This document shows, one piece after another, positions 10,533 through 19,783 of a DNA stretch of 64,000 nucleotides; positions within the stretch are counted from its first letter, which is position 1, and each line of letters starts with the position of its first letter. The stretch spans positions 1 to 64,000 of the forward strand of contig JAQGJX010000099.1 in the NCBI GenBank assembly GCA_028290405.1. The letters are read 5' to 3'. A program made the translations under genes and the position numbers. The notes under the pieces were generated by a model that made no database searches, was not told where the DNA came from, and saw only the letters and a program-made list of their open reading frames with translations. Origin of the DNA: Hyphomicrobiales bacterium (GTDB lineage Bacteria; Pseudomonadota; Alphaproteobacteria; Rhizobiales; Beijerinckiaceae).

Positions 10533-10571
10533 GCGTGGCGTAAAATGCGCCTCTGCTGAGGCGCTTCTAGT

Positions 10572-11738
10572 CTACTTGCCCCAGAGTTCCTTGCTCGCCA
10601 GCCGCGCGCCTTCGCCCAGCGCTTCCAGCTTGGCCCACATGATCGTGGGGTGCACGCGGCGGTAGAACGGACCCTGCGCGAAGCCGCAATCGGTGCCGGC
10701 GATGACGTTCTCGCGGCCGATGAGCTTGGCGAGGCGCACGATGCGCTCGGCGACGAGCTCGGGGTGCTCGACCACGTTGGTGGCGTGGCTGATGACGCCG
10801 GTGGCGAGGATGCGGCCGGGCGCCAGCTTCTTCTCGCCCCAGACCTTCCACTCGTGCTCATGGCGCGGGTTGGCGCCTTCCATCACGAAGCAGCCGGCCT
10901 TGATCTGGAAGATGAGGTCGATGATGTCGCGCAGCGGCACGTCGGTCGTGTGCGGGCCGTTCCAGCTACCCCAGCACACGTGGTAGCGCACGCGGTCTTC
11001 GGGGATGCCGCGCAGCGAGTAGTTGATGAGCTCGACCTGCTTGGCGACCCAGCTGCGATAATCCTCGAACGACTGCGGCGGCACCATGCGGTCGTAGGTG
11101 ACGGCGAGGCGCGCGTCGTCGAGCTGCACAAGCAGGCCGGAGTCCACGATGGCCTTGTACTCCACGTTCATCGCGGTCGCGATGGCGTGCATGATGTCGT
11201 CTTCGGTCTTGTAGTATTCGTTGCGGCGGTCCGGGATGACGCTGGACGGCGAGGCGACGGGCAGGAAGCCTTCGCTCACGCCGTTGGCCGCGAGGGCCGC
11301 TTTCATGTTGGCGATGTCGAGCTGCACGGCCGCCTGGCCGGTATACTCGATCGGCCCGACGCAAACCGAGTCGAGCGTGGTCGCCATGCCTTCCTTGGAG
11401 TCCATCTCGTCATAGAACGCGCCGAACCGCGTGCGGTCCGCGCCGCGGCGCCAGGAGTTCTCGCCCTGGAAGGGACGGCGCTCGAAGCCGCTCATGCGCT
11501 CGATGACGTATTGCGACCACGAAATGCCCTTGCCGAACTCGCCGTCGCTCGGGATGTCGATTCCGACCTCCTTCTGCTGGCGCACGACCTCGCGGACTTC
11601 CTCCTTGAGCTGCGCCTGATGGGCGGCTTCGTCCACGGGCGAGCCGGCCTGCTTGGCGCGCAGGTAGTCCACGACGGACTGCGGGCGAATAAGGCTGCCC
11701 ACGTGCGTGGTGAGAATGCGGTCGGTGCTGTGCTGCAT
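10572..11738 (-). CDS. Short MetE-like (cobalamin-independent methionine synthase C-terminal-domain family) protein, paralog 1
   Basis: ~388 aa; RILTTHVGSLIRPQSVVDYL, candidate Zn ligands HVCWG and GTDCGF, typical of MetE C-terminal barrels; no MetE N-terminal half. Confidence 0.82.
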   Translation of the reverse strand: MQHSTDRILTTHVGSLIRPQSVVDYLRAKQAGSPVDEAAHQAQLKEEVREVVRQQKEVGIDIPSDGEFGKGISWSQYVIERMSGFERRPFQGENSWRRGADRTRFGAFYDEMDSKEGMATTLDSVCVGPIEYTGQAAVQLDIANMKAALAANGVSEGFLPVASPSSVIPDRRNEYYKTEDDIMHAIATAMNVEYKAIVDSGLLVQLDDARLAVTYDRMVPPQSFEDYRSWVAKQVELINYSLRGIPEDRVRYHVCWGSWNGPHTTDVPLRDIIDLIFQIKAGCFVMEGANPRHEHEWKVWGEKKLAPGRILATGVISHATNVVEHPELVAERIVRLAKLIGRENVIAGTDCGFAQGPFYRRVHPTIMWAKLEALGEGARLASKELWGK

Positions 11739-11843
11739 GGGGCGCCCTCCGGCGAACGTTTCGTGTGGTTGCGTCCGGCGGGGAAACCCGCCGTGGGGCG
11801 CTATTTCTAGTGGAGGCCCGGACAGGGCGCAACACGGCGGCGC

Positions 11844-14240
11844 TTAGGGGCCGGCTGACGAGCGGCGCGCCGCGTCGATGGCCGCCCAGACCCGGTGGGG
11901 GGTGGCGGGCATGTCGAAATGCCGGACGCCCAGCACGCTGAGCGCGTCGCAGACCGCGTTCATGATGGCCGCCGGGGCGGGCGTGGTGCCGCCCTCTCCG
12001 CCGCCCTTGATGCGCAGCGGATTGCCCTTGGTGGGATCTTCGGCCAGCTGCACGTCGAACGACGGCACGAGGTCGGCGCGCGGCATGGCGTAGTCCATGA
12101 AGGTGGCGCTGATGACCTGCCCTTCGGAATCGTAGGCGTGGTTCTCCACCAGCGCCTGCCCGACGCCCTGCACGATGCCGCCGTGCACCTGGCCGTGCAG
12201 GATCAGCGGGTTGATCGGCTGGCCGGCGTCGTCCACCTGCGTGTAGCGGGTGATCTCGACAAGGCCCGTGTCGGAATCCACTTCCAGCTCGCACACGGCC
12301 GCTCCCGTGGGAAACGCCGGGATGCGCCCCCGCATGGCGGCCGTGGCGGCGAGGCGCGCGCGCAGGTCCGGCGGCATGTCGGGCGCGTCCTGCGCGCGGG
12401 CGAGGTCGAACAGCCCGAGGCGCCGGTTCGTCGACCGGGTGGAGAAGAGCCCGTCCTCGAACACCAGTTCCTTTTCGGGCGCGTCAAGGACATGGGCGGC
12501 GATGCGGCGCGCCTGGGCGATGATCTTCCCCGAGGCCTCCGCCATCAGGGCGCTGCCGATGCGCATGGAGCGATCCGAGTGCGAGCCGCCCCCCGACACG
12601 ACCTTGTCGGTGTCGCCCGCCACCAGCCGCACCTGGCCGGGATCGACCCCGAACATGTCGGCGACCACCTGCGCGAACGACGTCTCATGCCCCTGCCCGG
12701 TGGACTGGGTGCCGATCACCAGTTCGATCGTCTCGTCGGACGCGTTGACCCTGAGATCGACGCGCTCGTGAGGCGCGCCCACGGGGCATTCGACGTAATT
12801 GGCGAGGCCGATTCCCGCGAGCTTGCCGCGCCGGGCAGCGTCCTTGCGGCGGCGTTCGAAGCCCTTCCAGTCCGCCGCCTTGAGGACGGCGCGCATGTTG
12901 GCGTGGAAATCGCCGCTGTCGTAGGTGAGGCCGGAGGCTGTCGCGTAGGGGAGTTCCTTGCGGGTGACGAGATTGCGCCGGCGCAGCTCCAGCCGGTCGA
13001 TCCCGAGCTTTTGCGCCGCAATGTCCATGGAGCGCTCCATGGCGAGCGTCGCCTCCGGGCGTCCCGCGCCCCGGAAGGGTCCGGTGGGCGTGGTGTTGGT
13101 GATGACGCCGCGAATGCGCAGGCTGGCGCAGGGCACCCGGTACACCGTGGGGGCGATGCGGTAGGTGTTGTGCAATTGCACGAACGAGAGCGTCTGCGCG
13201 CCCACGCCGCCGATGATGTCCAGCGCAAGGCCCACGATGCGGCCCTCTGCGTCGAAGCCCAACCGGGCCCGGGTGGTGATGTCGCGGCCCTGATAGTCGG
13301 TCAGCAGCGATTCGGTGCGGTCGTTGGTCCACTTCACCGGCCGCTTGAGGCGCATGGCGGCCCAGACCGCGCAAATCTGCTCCGGATAGGGATCGTTGCG
13401 CGATCCAAAGCCGCCGCCGGTGTCGGGGCAGATCACCCGGATGTCTTCCGTCTTGAGGGTGAGCGCGCCGCACACGCCCATACGGATGCGGTGGACGCCC
13501 TGGCAGCCCGACGTGAGGGTCACCCGCCCGGTCTCGGGATCGACTTCCGCCAGCGCGGCGCGCGGCTCCATGAAGGCCGCCAGCATGCGGGGATTCAGGT
13601 ATTCCTGTTCCACCACCAGATGGGCGCCCGCGAGCGCGGCCTGCGCGGCGGCGTGGTCTCCGAAGGCGTTCTCGAAGGCGACGTTGTCGCGCGCGTCCGG
13701 CCAGATCAGCGGCGCGCCGGGCTCGGCCGCCGCCACTGCGCTGGTGAGGGCGGGAAGCGCCTCGTAGTCCACCGCCACCGCCTCGGCGGCGTCGCGGGCC
13801 TCCGCCAGCGTCTCGGCGATCACCATCGCCACCGCCTCCCCCGGAAAGCGCACGCGGTCGAGCGCCAGCGGCCATTGCGGCGTGGCGAAAATCGCGCGCT
13901 CCTGCGTCGGCTTGAAAGCCGGGTCGTCCACGTCCAGCGCGCCGGCCGGCACCGGCATGACGGGAATGCTCAATCCCCCGCTGGCCACGTAATCGGCGCC
14001 CGTCAGCACCGCCACGACGCCCGGCAGCGCGGCGGCCGCGCTCACGTCGATGCTGCGAATTTGCGCGTGGGCGTGCGGGGAGCGGACGAAAATTGCGTAG
14101 GCCTGCCCGGGAACGGACACGTCGTCCGAATAGCGCCCGGCGCCCTGCACCAGCCGCAGGTCTTCAAAGCGCGGCAGGGGGCGGCCGATCCATGGCGCGT
14201 GCGAGCCGGGCCCTGGCTGGGCGCCTGAATGGATCGTCAT
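11844..14240 (-). CDS. Xanthine dehydrogenase / CoxL-family molybdopterin-binding large subunit
   Basis: WIGRPLPRFEDLRLVQGAGRYSDDV, DTGGGFGSRNDPYPEQ, PTGPFRGAGRPEATLAMERSMD, GGEGGTTPAPAAIMNAV. Confidence 0.93.
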   Translation of the reverse strand: MTIHSGAQPGPGSHAPWIGRPLPRFEDLRLVQGAGRYSDDVSVPGQAYAIFVRSPHAHAQIRSIDVSAAAALPGVVAVLTGADYVASGGLSIPVMPVPAGALDVDDPAFKPTQERAIFATPQWPLALDRVRFPGEAVAMVIAETLAEARDAAEAVAVDYEALPALTSAVAAAEPGAPLIWPDARDNVAFENAFGDHAAAQAALAGAHLVVEQEYLNPRMLAAFMEPRAALAEVDPETGRVTLTSGCQGVHRIRMGVCGALTLKTEDIRVICPDTGGGFGSRNDPYPEQICAVWAAMRLKRPVKWTNDRTESLLTDYQGRDITTRARLGFDAEGRIVGLALDIIGGVGAQTLSFVQLHNTYRIAPTVYRVPCASLRIRGVITNTTPTGPFRGAGRPEATLAMERSMDIAAQKLGIDRLELRRRNLVTRKELPYATASGLTYDSGDFHANMRAVLKAADWKGFERRRKDAARRGKLAGIGLANYVECPVGAPHERVDLRVNASDETIELVIGTQSTGQGHETSFAQVVADMFGVDPGQVRLVAGDTDKVVSGGGSHSDRSMRIGSALMAEASGKIIAQARRIAAHVLDAPEKELVFEDGLFSTRSTNRRLGLFDLARAQDAPDMPPDLRARLAATAAMRGRIPAFPTGAAVCELEVDSDTGLVEITRYTQVDDAGQPINPLILHGQVHGGIVQGVGQALVENHAYDSEGQVISATFMDYAMPRADLVPSFDVQLAEDPTKGNPLRIKGGGEGGTTPAPAAIMNAVCDALSVLGVRHFDMPATPHRVWAAIDAARRSSAGP

Positions 14241-14411
14241 GCATTCCTCCCCGAATGAACCGCGTGGGCGGCCGCCGGCCTTCGCCGGGTCCGCAGGGCG
14301 GAGTCATAACGGGCGCGGGCTGGAAGTCCAACGTTGACAAACCGTCCAGCGCGGGCAGAACACTTGTGGCGACCGGCAGGAAAGCCGGCGCCTTACGGGA
14401 AGGGACCGCCC

Positions 14412-15461
14412 ATGCGCATGCGCAAAGTTGTTGCAGCCTCCGTCTTGACCGCGTCGGCGGCGTTCGGGCCCGCGCTCCCGGCGAGCGCGCAGGAGACCAC
14501 GATTCGCATCGGCACCGTCCGCTCCGTGGCCACCGTGTCGAACTACACCGCCATCGAAAAGGGCTGGTGGAAGGATCTGGGCATCAAGGTGGAGATCGAG
14601 GATCTCGACACGTCCGCCAACGTCATTTCCCTGCTGGCGACGAACCGGCTGCAGGTGGTGGAGGGCGGCGTCTCGGCCGGCCTGTTCAACGGGCTTGAAC
14701 AGAACATGCCGCTCATCGTGACGAGCGACCGCACCTCCACGCCGCTTGGCCACAAGATCCTCGTGCGCGAGGACCTGAAGGGGCAGATCACCAAGGTGTC
14801 CGACCTCAAGGGCAGGATCGTCGGCACCAACAGCGTGGCGGCTGTCACCACCTATGAGCTGGGCAAGACCCTTGAGGCCAACGGCGCCCTGCTGAAGGAC
14901 ATCGACATGAAGGCCATCGCGTTCCCGCTGATGGGCGCGGCCTTCAAGAACAAGGCGCTGGACGCCACGCTGATCATCCAGCCCTGGGCGACGCAGCTCA
15001 TCGAGGAGAAGATCGCCGTCGAACTCGCCGACCCCGACGACAACGTGAAGATCCGCCCCCTCACCATCGCGGTCACCATGGTGAACACCGACTGGGCGAA
15101 GGCGAATCCCGAACTGGTGCGCAAATTCTTCGTGGGCTACATGCGCGGCGTGCGCGAGTACTGCCTCGCCTATCACCATGGCGCCAACCGCGAGGAGATG
15201 GTGGATCGCGGCGTGCGCACCTCGCCCTCCAGCCCCCGCGCCTTTTTCGAAAAGTATCCATGGCCCTCGCGCAACATGGACGGCCGCGTGAACATGCCGA
15301 GCGTCATGGACATGCAGGACTACTTCAAGGAAGTCGGCATGGTGAAAACCGCTTTCCCGGCGGAACGGATCGTGACAACTGAATACATCGACCACGCCAA
15401 CAAGGTTCTCGGGCCGCTGCCTGCCGTCAATCCGGACAGCAAGCTGCAAGGCTGCCGCTGA
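14412..15461 (+). CDS. ABC-type NMT1/SsuA-like solute-binding protein, tandem copy 1
   Basis: Signal peptide MRMRKVVAASVLTASAAFGPALPASAQE; periplasmic SBP sequence clearly paralogous to the next ORF. Confidence 0.85.
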   Translation: MRMRKVVAASVLTASAAFGPALPASAQETTIRIGTVRSVATVSNYTAIEKGWWKDLGIKVEIEDLDTSANVISLLATNRLQVVEGGVSAGLFNGLEQNMPLIVTSDRTSTPLGHKILVREDLKGQITKVSDLKGRIVGTNSVAAVTTYELGKTLEANGALLKDIDMKAIAFPLMGAAFKNKALDATLIIQPWATQLIEEKIAVELADPDDNVKIRPLTIAVTMVNTDWAKANPELVRKFFVGYMRGVREYCLAYHHGANREEMVDRGVRTSPSSPRAFFEKYPWPSRNMDGRVNMPSVMDMQDYFKEVGMVKTAFPAERIVTTEYIDHANKVLGPLPAVNPDSKLQGCR

Positions 15462-15484
15462 CCGTTCCTTTGGAGATTGCAGTG

Positions 15485-16522
15485 ATGAATTTCAAAAAAG
15501 CACTGGCGTACGCGCCTCTCGCGCTGTGCCTCACGGCGCCGGGCGCGCACGCCCAGACGGTCGTGAAGGTGGCGGTGGCGCGCGCCATGGCGTCGGCGTC
15601 GACGTTCCTGGCGGTGGACAAGGGTTATTTCAAGGAAGCGGGAATCACGATCGAGTTCGAGAACGCGAACTCGTCGGCGAACGTGCTGGCGCCCCTGGCG
15701 ACCAACCAGATCCAGTTCGTGGAAGGCGGGGTCTCGGCGGGGTATTTCAACGCCATCGAGCAGGGCCTGCCGATCACGATCATCAGCGACCGCGTGTCCA
15801 CGCCTCTCAACCACAAGCTGCTGGTGCGCGCCGACCTGAAGGACAAGATCAAGCGCATCTCGGACCTGAAGGGCAAGAACGTCGCCAGCAACGGGCCGGC
15901 GGCGGTCACCACCTACGAAATCGGCAAGATCCTCGAGGCCGACGGGATCGGCCTCAAGGACATCGACATCAAGGTGCTGGGCTTCCCGCAGATGGGCGCG
16001 GCCTTCAAGAACGGGGCCATCGACGCGGGCCTCGTCATCCAGCCCTGGGCGTATTCCTACGACAAGGACGGCTTCGCGTTCATTTTCGCCGACCCGGACG
16101 ATTACGCCAAGCCAAGCCCGATGACGATCGCCGTCACCTTCGTGAACACCGACTGGGCGGCCAAGAACAAGGCCGTGCTGAACGAGTTCATGGTGGCGTA
16201 CCTGCGCGGCGTGCGCGAGTATTGCCAAGCCTATCACGGCGGGGCGAGCCGCAAGGACGTCATCGACGTCTCGCTCAAGTTCGAGATCGACAAGAGCGCC
16301 GAGAACATCGAGCGCTATCCCTGGCCGGCGCGCAACATGGACGGTTCGGTGAACATGGACAGCGTGCGCGACATGCAGGACTATTTCCGCAAGGAAGGCC
16401 TTACCAAGAACGTCTATCCGGACGCCCGGGTCTACGACCCCCAGTACCTGAACTACGCGAACGCGAAGCTCGGTCCCGCCCCGGCGGTGAACCCGAAGTC
16501 CGATCTCAAGGGCTGCCGCTAG
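15485..16522 (+). CDS. ABC-type NMT1/SsuA-like solute-binding protein, tandem copy 2
   Basis: Signal peptide MNFKKALAYAPLALCLTAPGAHAQ; shared VEGGVSAG, MGAAFKN, RGVREYC-AYH, NMDG-VNM, L-GCR end with copy 1. Confidence 0.85.
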   Translation: MNFKKALAYAPLALCLTAPGAHAQTVVKVAVARAMASASTFLAVDKGYFKEAGITIEFENANSSANVLAPLATNQIQFVEGGVSAGYFNAIEQGLPITIISDRVSTPLNHKLLVRADLKDKIKRISDLKGKNVASNGPAAVTTYEIGKILEADGIGLKDIDIKVLGFPQMGAAFKNGAIDAGLVIQPWAYSYDKDGFAFIFADPDDYAKPSPMTIAVTFVNTDWAAKNKAVLNEFMVAYLRGVREYCQAYHGGASRKDVIDVSLKFEIDKSAENIERYPWPARNMDGSVNMDSVRDMQDYFRKEGLTKNVYPDARVYDPQYLNYANAKLGPAPAVNPKSDLKGCR

Positions 16523-16528
16523 GCGGTC

Positions 16529-16552
16529 GGGCGCGCCTTTCGGGGCGCGCCC
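16529..16552. terminator. Bidirectional hairpin terminator between convergent genes
   Basis: GGGCGCGCC-TTTCGG-GGCGCGCCC, perfect 9-bp stem. Confidence 0.55.
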
Positions 16553-16561
16553 TTGCTTCGA

Positions 16562-17122
16562 TCAATGGCCGGAGGACGGCGACTTCTTCCAGGCCTCGGG
16601 CTCCTGCGCGTCGATCAGCACGAACACGATGCGGCAATTGGCGTCGCTGTTGTTCACCCAGGCGTGGTTCGTCGCCTTCTGGATGAGGATGTCGCCAGCC
16701 TTCAGGTGCACCTCCGAATCGTCCAGCAGCATGTCGATCTCGCCTTCCATTACGATGGCGTAGTCGATGCTCTTGGTGCGGTGCATGGAGGCGTGGCGCG
16801 GGGGCGTCGCGCCGGCGTCCGCCGACAGGCCCATTTCCTTCAGCATGGCGGCGTTGTCGACCGGGCCCGAGTCCTTTGCGGGCGGGAAGTCCACGATGCG
16901 CAGGATGGAGCCGCCCGGCGGCGGGGCGACCCCGACGTCCTTGAGCGACGGATCGTCCGGCGAATCCAGCGACGCGGGAGCCGCCTGCGTCGCCCACACC
17001 AGCGTGGACGTGAGATTGCCGACGCTGCGCACCTTCACGTTCGGCGTGTTTCCGTCTTGCGTGATGACGGCCTTGCCGTTCGCGTCGTGATCGGCGATGA
17101 CGCGTCGTGTCTGGCGGGGCAT
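16562..17122 (-). CDS. Cupin-domain protein
   Basis: SIDYAIVMEGEIDMLLDDSEVHLKAGDILIQKATNHAWVNNSD, cupin core. Confidence 0.85.
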   Translation of the reverse strand: MPRQTRRVIADHDANGKAVITQDGNTPNVKVRSVGNLTSTLVWATQAAPASLDSPDDPSLKDVGVAPPPGGSILRIVDFPPAKDSGPVDNAAMLKEMGLSADAGATPPRHASMHRTKSIDYAIVMEGEIDMLLDDSEVHLKAGDILIQKATNHAWVNNSDANCRIVFVLIDAQEPEAWKKSPSSGH

Positions 17123-17252
17123 GTTTCCTCCGGATATGGCTGTGAAGATTGGCGGCGAGCATTGTGGCGCCGGGTCGCCTTGTCAATGCAGGCCTTGTCA
17201 ACGCGCGAAGGGGCGGGCACGCTCTCGCCACTGGTTTGGAGAGGAAACGAAA

Positions 17253-18449
17253 TTGGCCAAGAAGCCTCATGTGCTGATCGCCGGCGCCGGCATCGGCGGC
17301 CTTACGGCGGCCCTGTCGCTCCTGCAGCGCGGCTACGACGTGGACGTCTACGAGCAGGCCTCGAAACTTCTCGAGTTCGGAGCCGGCATCCAGATCGCCG
17401 CCAACGGGTCGCGGGTGCTTCTTGCGCTCGGCCTCGGCGACCGCCTGAAAGGCGTCGTCTCGGAGGCCGCCGGCAAGGAAGTGCGCGTCTGGAACACCGG
17501 ACAGGCGTTCAAGCTGTTCGACCTCGGCGAGGATTCCATTCGCCGCTTCGGCGCGCCCTACTGGTTCGTGCATCGCGGCGACCTGCACGCGATCCTGCGC
17601 GACGCGGTGCTGGCCCTGAAGAAGGACGCGATCCACACCAGCTCGCGCTGCATCGGCTTCGAGCAGAAGGGCGAGCGCGTCGTCCTGCAGCTGGAAGGCG
17701 GCCGCACGGTCGAGGGCGATTGCGTGGTGGGGGCGGACGGCGTCCATTCGCGCCTGCGCCAGCAGATCGCCGGCGCGGACAAATCCGAGTTCATGGGCAT
17801 CATCGCCTGGCGGGGCCTCGCGCCCCGGCGGGACCTGTCGCCGGAGCTGCAACGGCTCGTCGGCACGAACTGGGTGGGGCCGGGCGGCCATGTCATCACC
17901 TACCCGGTGCACGGGGGCGAACTGCTGAACTTCGTGGGGTTCGGCGAGCGCACGGACTGGACCGAGGAAAACTGGAACACGCCCGGCACAAAGGCCGAAT
18001 GCGCGGCCGATTTCGTCGGCTGGAATCCGCTCATCCACGAAATCATCGAAAAGGTCGACCAGCCGTTCAAGTGGGCGCTGGTGGGACGGGCGCCCCTGCA
18101 AACGTGGACGAAGGGGCGCGTCACCCTGATGGGCGACGCCTGCCACCCCACCCTGCCGTTCCTCGCGCAGGGCGCCATCATGGCGATCGAGGACGGCTTC
18201 GTGCTCGCGCGCTGCCTTGACGCCTACGCGGACATGGAAGAGGCGCTGCTGGCGTTTCAGAACGCGCGCGTGGAGCGCACGACCGCCATCGTCAACGGCT
18301 CCACGGCCGCCGGCAAGCGCTTCCACAATCCTATCCTGGCGGACCCGCAGGCGGCCGTGGGATACATGGAACGCGAGTGGGCGCCGGAGGCCACGCGCAC
18401 GCGCTACGACTGGCTATTTCAATATGATGCGACAAATGTCGCCATTTGA
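17253..18449 (+). CDS. FAD-dependent aromatic monooxygenase (salicylate / 3-hydroxybenzoate 6-hydroxylase type)
   Basis: TTG start giving MAKKPHVLIAGAGIGGLTAALSLLQRGYDVDVYEQ; GDACHPTLPFLAQGAIMAIEDG. Confidence 0.9.
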   Translation: MAKKPHVLIAGAGIGGLTAALSLLQRGYDVDVYEQASKLLEFGAGIQIAANGSRVLLALGLGDRLKGVVSEAAGKEVRVWNTGQAFKLFDLGEDSIRRFGAPYWFVHRGDLHAILRDAVLALKKDAIHTSSRCIGFEQKGERVVLQLEGGRTVEGDCVVGADGVHSRLRQQIAGADKSEFMGIIAWRGLAPRRDLSPELQRLVGTNWVGPGGHVITYPVHGGELLNFVGFGERTDWTEENWNTPGTKAECAADFVGWNPLIHEIIEKVDQPFKWALVGRAPLQTWTKGRVTLMGDACHPTLPFLAQGAIMAIEDGFVLARCLDAYADMEEALLAFQNARVERTTAIVNGSTAAGKRFHNPILADPQAAVGYMEREWAPEATRTRYDWLFQYDATNVAI

Positions 18450-18534
18450 TCTGGCGGGACGAGACGGGATATAACAGGCGCAACGCTGGCCGCAGCAGGC
18501 TGGCGCGACGCCATTAAAGCGCATCGGGGGAAAC

Positions 18535-19659
18535 ATGTCCGCACGCAGCACGCCGCCTTTCCGCGCCGACCAGGTCGGCTCTCTCATCCGTCCCGACAAC
18601 GTGCGGCAGGCCCGCAAGGACTTCGAGGCGGGCAAGATCACCGAGGAGGCGTTGAAGACGCTGCAGCGCGAAGCCATTCCGGGCGTCGTGAAGCTGCAGG
18701 AGGACATCGGCTTCAAGGCGGTCACGGACGGCGAATACAATCGCGGCGGATGGCAGCGCGACTTCCTGCTGGGCTTTGAAAACGTGAAGCTGGTGCCCTC
18801 CAAGGTGCCGGTGCGCTTTCACAAGGCGGACGGCGTCGCCCTGCAGCAGCCGCCCACGATGGCGATCACCGGCAAGCTGTCGCGCCGCAAGCCGATCTTC
18901 GTGGAGGACTTCAAGTTCCTGAAGAGCGTCGTGGGGCCGAAGACCACGCCCAAGATCACCATTCCCTCGCCGACGCTGCTGCACTTCCGCGGCGGCCGCG
19001 ACGCCATCGACAGCGTCGCCTATCCGACCATCGAGGAGTTCTACGCCGACCTCGCGCGCGTCTACCGCGAAGAGATCGCCGACCTCGCCGCCGAGGGCTG
19101 CCGCTACCTGCAGATCGACGAGACCAACCTCGCCTATCTCTGCGACCCGGCCCTGCGGGCGCACGCCGCGAGCCTTGGAGAAGACCCTGACCAGTTGCTG
19201 CGCACCTACGCCAAGCTGCTCAACGACACGATGTCGGGCAAGCCGGACGACATGGTGATCTGCATCCATCTGTGCCGCGGCAATTACGGCGGCGCCTGGG
19301 TGGCGGAAGGCGGCTACGAGCCTGTGGCCGAGCAGCTTCTCAGCACGATCAACGCCAACGGCTATTTCATGGAATACGACAGCGACCGCGCCGGCGGGTT
19401 CGAGCCGCTGCGCTTCCTGCCCAAGGGCAAGACCGTCGTGCTGGGTCTCATCACCACCAAGAACGGCGCGCTGGAGACCAAGGACCAGATCAAGCGCCGC
19501 ATCGACGAAGCCGCCAAAGTGGTGCCCCTCGACCAGCTCGCGCTGTCGCCCCAATGCGGCTTTGCGAGCGGCATCGAGGGCATGGCGATGACCATCGACC
19601 AGGAGATCGCGAAGCTGAAACTCGTGGTCGAAACCGCGCGCGACGTCTGGGGCGACTGA
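18535..19659 (+). CDS. Short MetE-like protein, paralog 2
   Basis: PFRADQVGSLIRPDNVRQARKDFEAGKI; IHLCRGN and SPQCGFAS candidate Zn ligands. Confidence 0.85.
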   Translation: MSARSTPPFRADQVGSLIRPDNVRQARKDFEAGKITEEALKTLQREAIPGVVKLQEDIGFKAVTDGEYNRGGWQRDFLLGFENVKLVPSKVPVRFHKADGVALQQPPTMAITGKLSRRKPIFVEDFKFLKSVVGPKTTPKITIPSPTLLHFRGGRDAIDSVAYPTIEEFYADLARVYREEIADLAAEGCRYLQIDETNLAYLCDPALRAHAASLGEDPDQLLRTYAKLLNDTMSGKPDDMVICIHLCRGNYGGAWVAEGGYEPVAEQLLSTINANGYFMEYDSDRAGGFEPLRFLPKGKTVVLGLITTKNGALETKDQIKRRIDEAAKVVPLDQLALSPQCGFASGIEGMAMTIDQEIAKLKLVVETARDVWGD

Positions 19660-19783
19660 GTCCGGCGCGCCGCCTTTCCGGTTCGGTCCGGCGTTTCTGG
19701 ACCTGGATCAAGGAAAGGCGGCGCGTCCTCGCGCACTATCGACGCGCTCACGGGCGCCTTCGTCGTCCGCCGCCGGAGGACCT

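Noticed and set aside
8426-10861. 811 aa minus-strand ORF
   Set aside because: Runs antisense through the FAH and VOC genes and into the MetE-like gene in the wrong frame; GC-frame artefact
11776-11793. CGGCGGG-GAAA-CCCGCCG hairpin upstream of the first MetE-like gene
   Set aside because: Common GC hairpin without U-tract; not enough to call a riboswitch or terminator
11895-14228. 777 aa plus-strand ORF
   Set aside because: Antisense to the clear CoxL-family gene
16506-18326. 606 aa minus-strand ORF
   Set aside because: Spans cupin gene out of frame and antisense of the FAD monooxygenase; no domain
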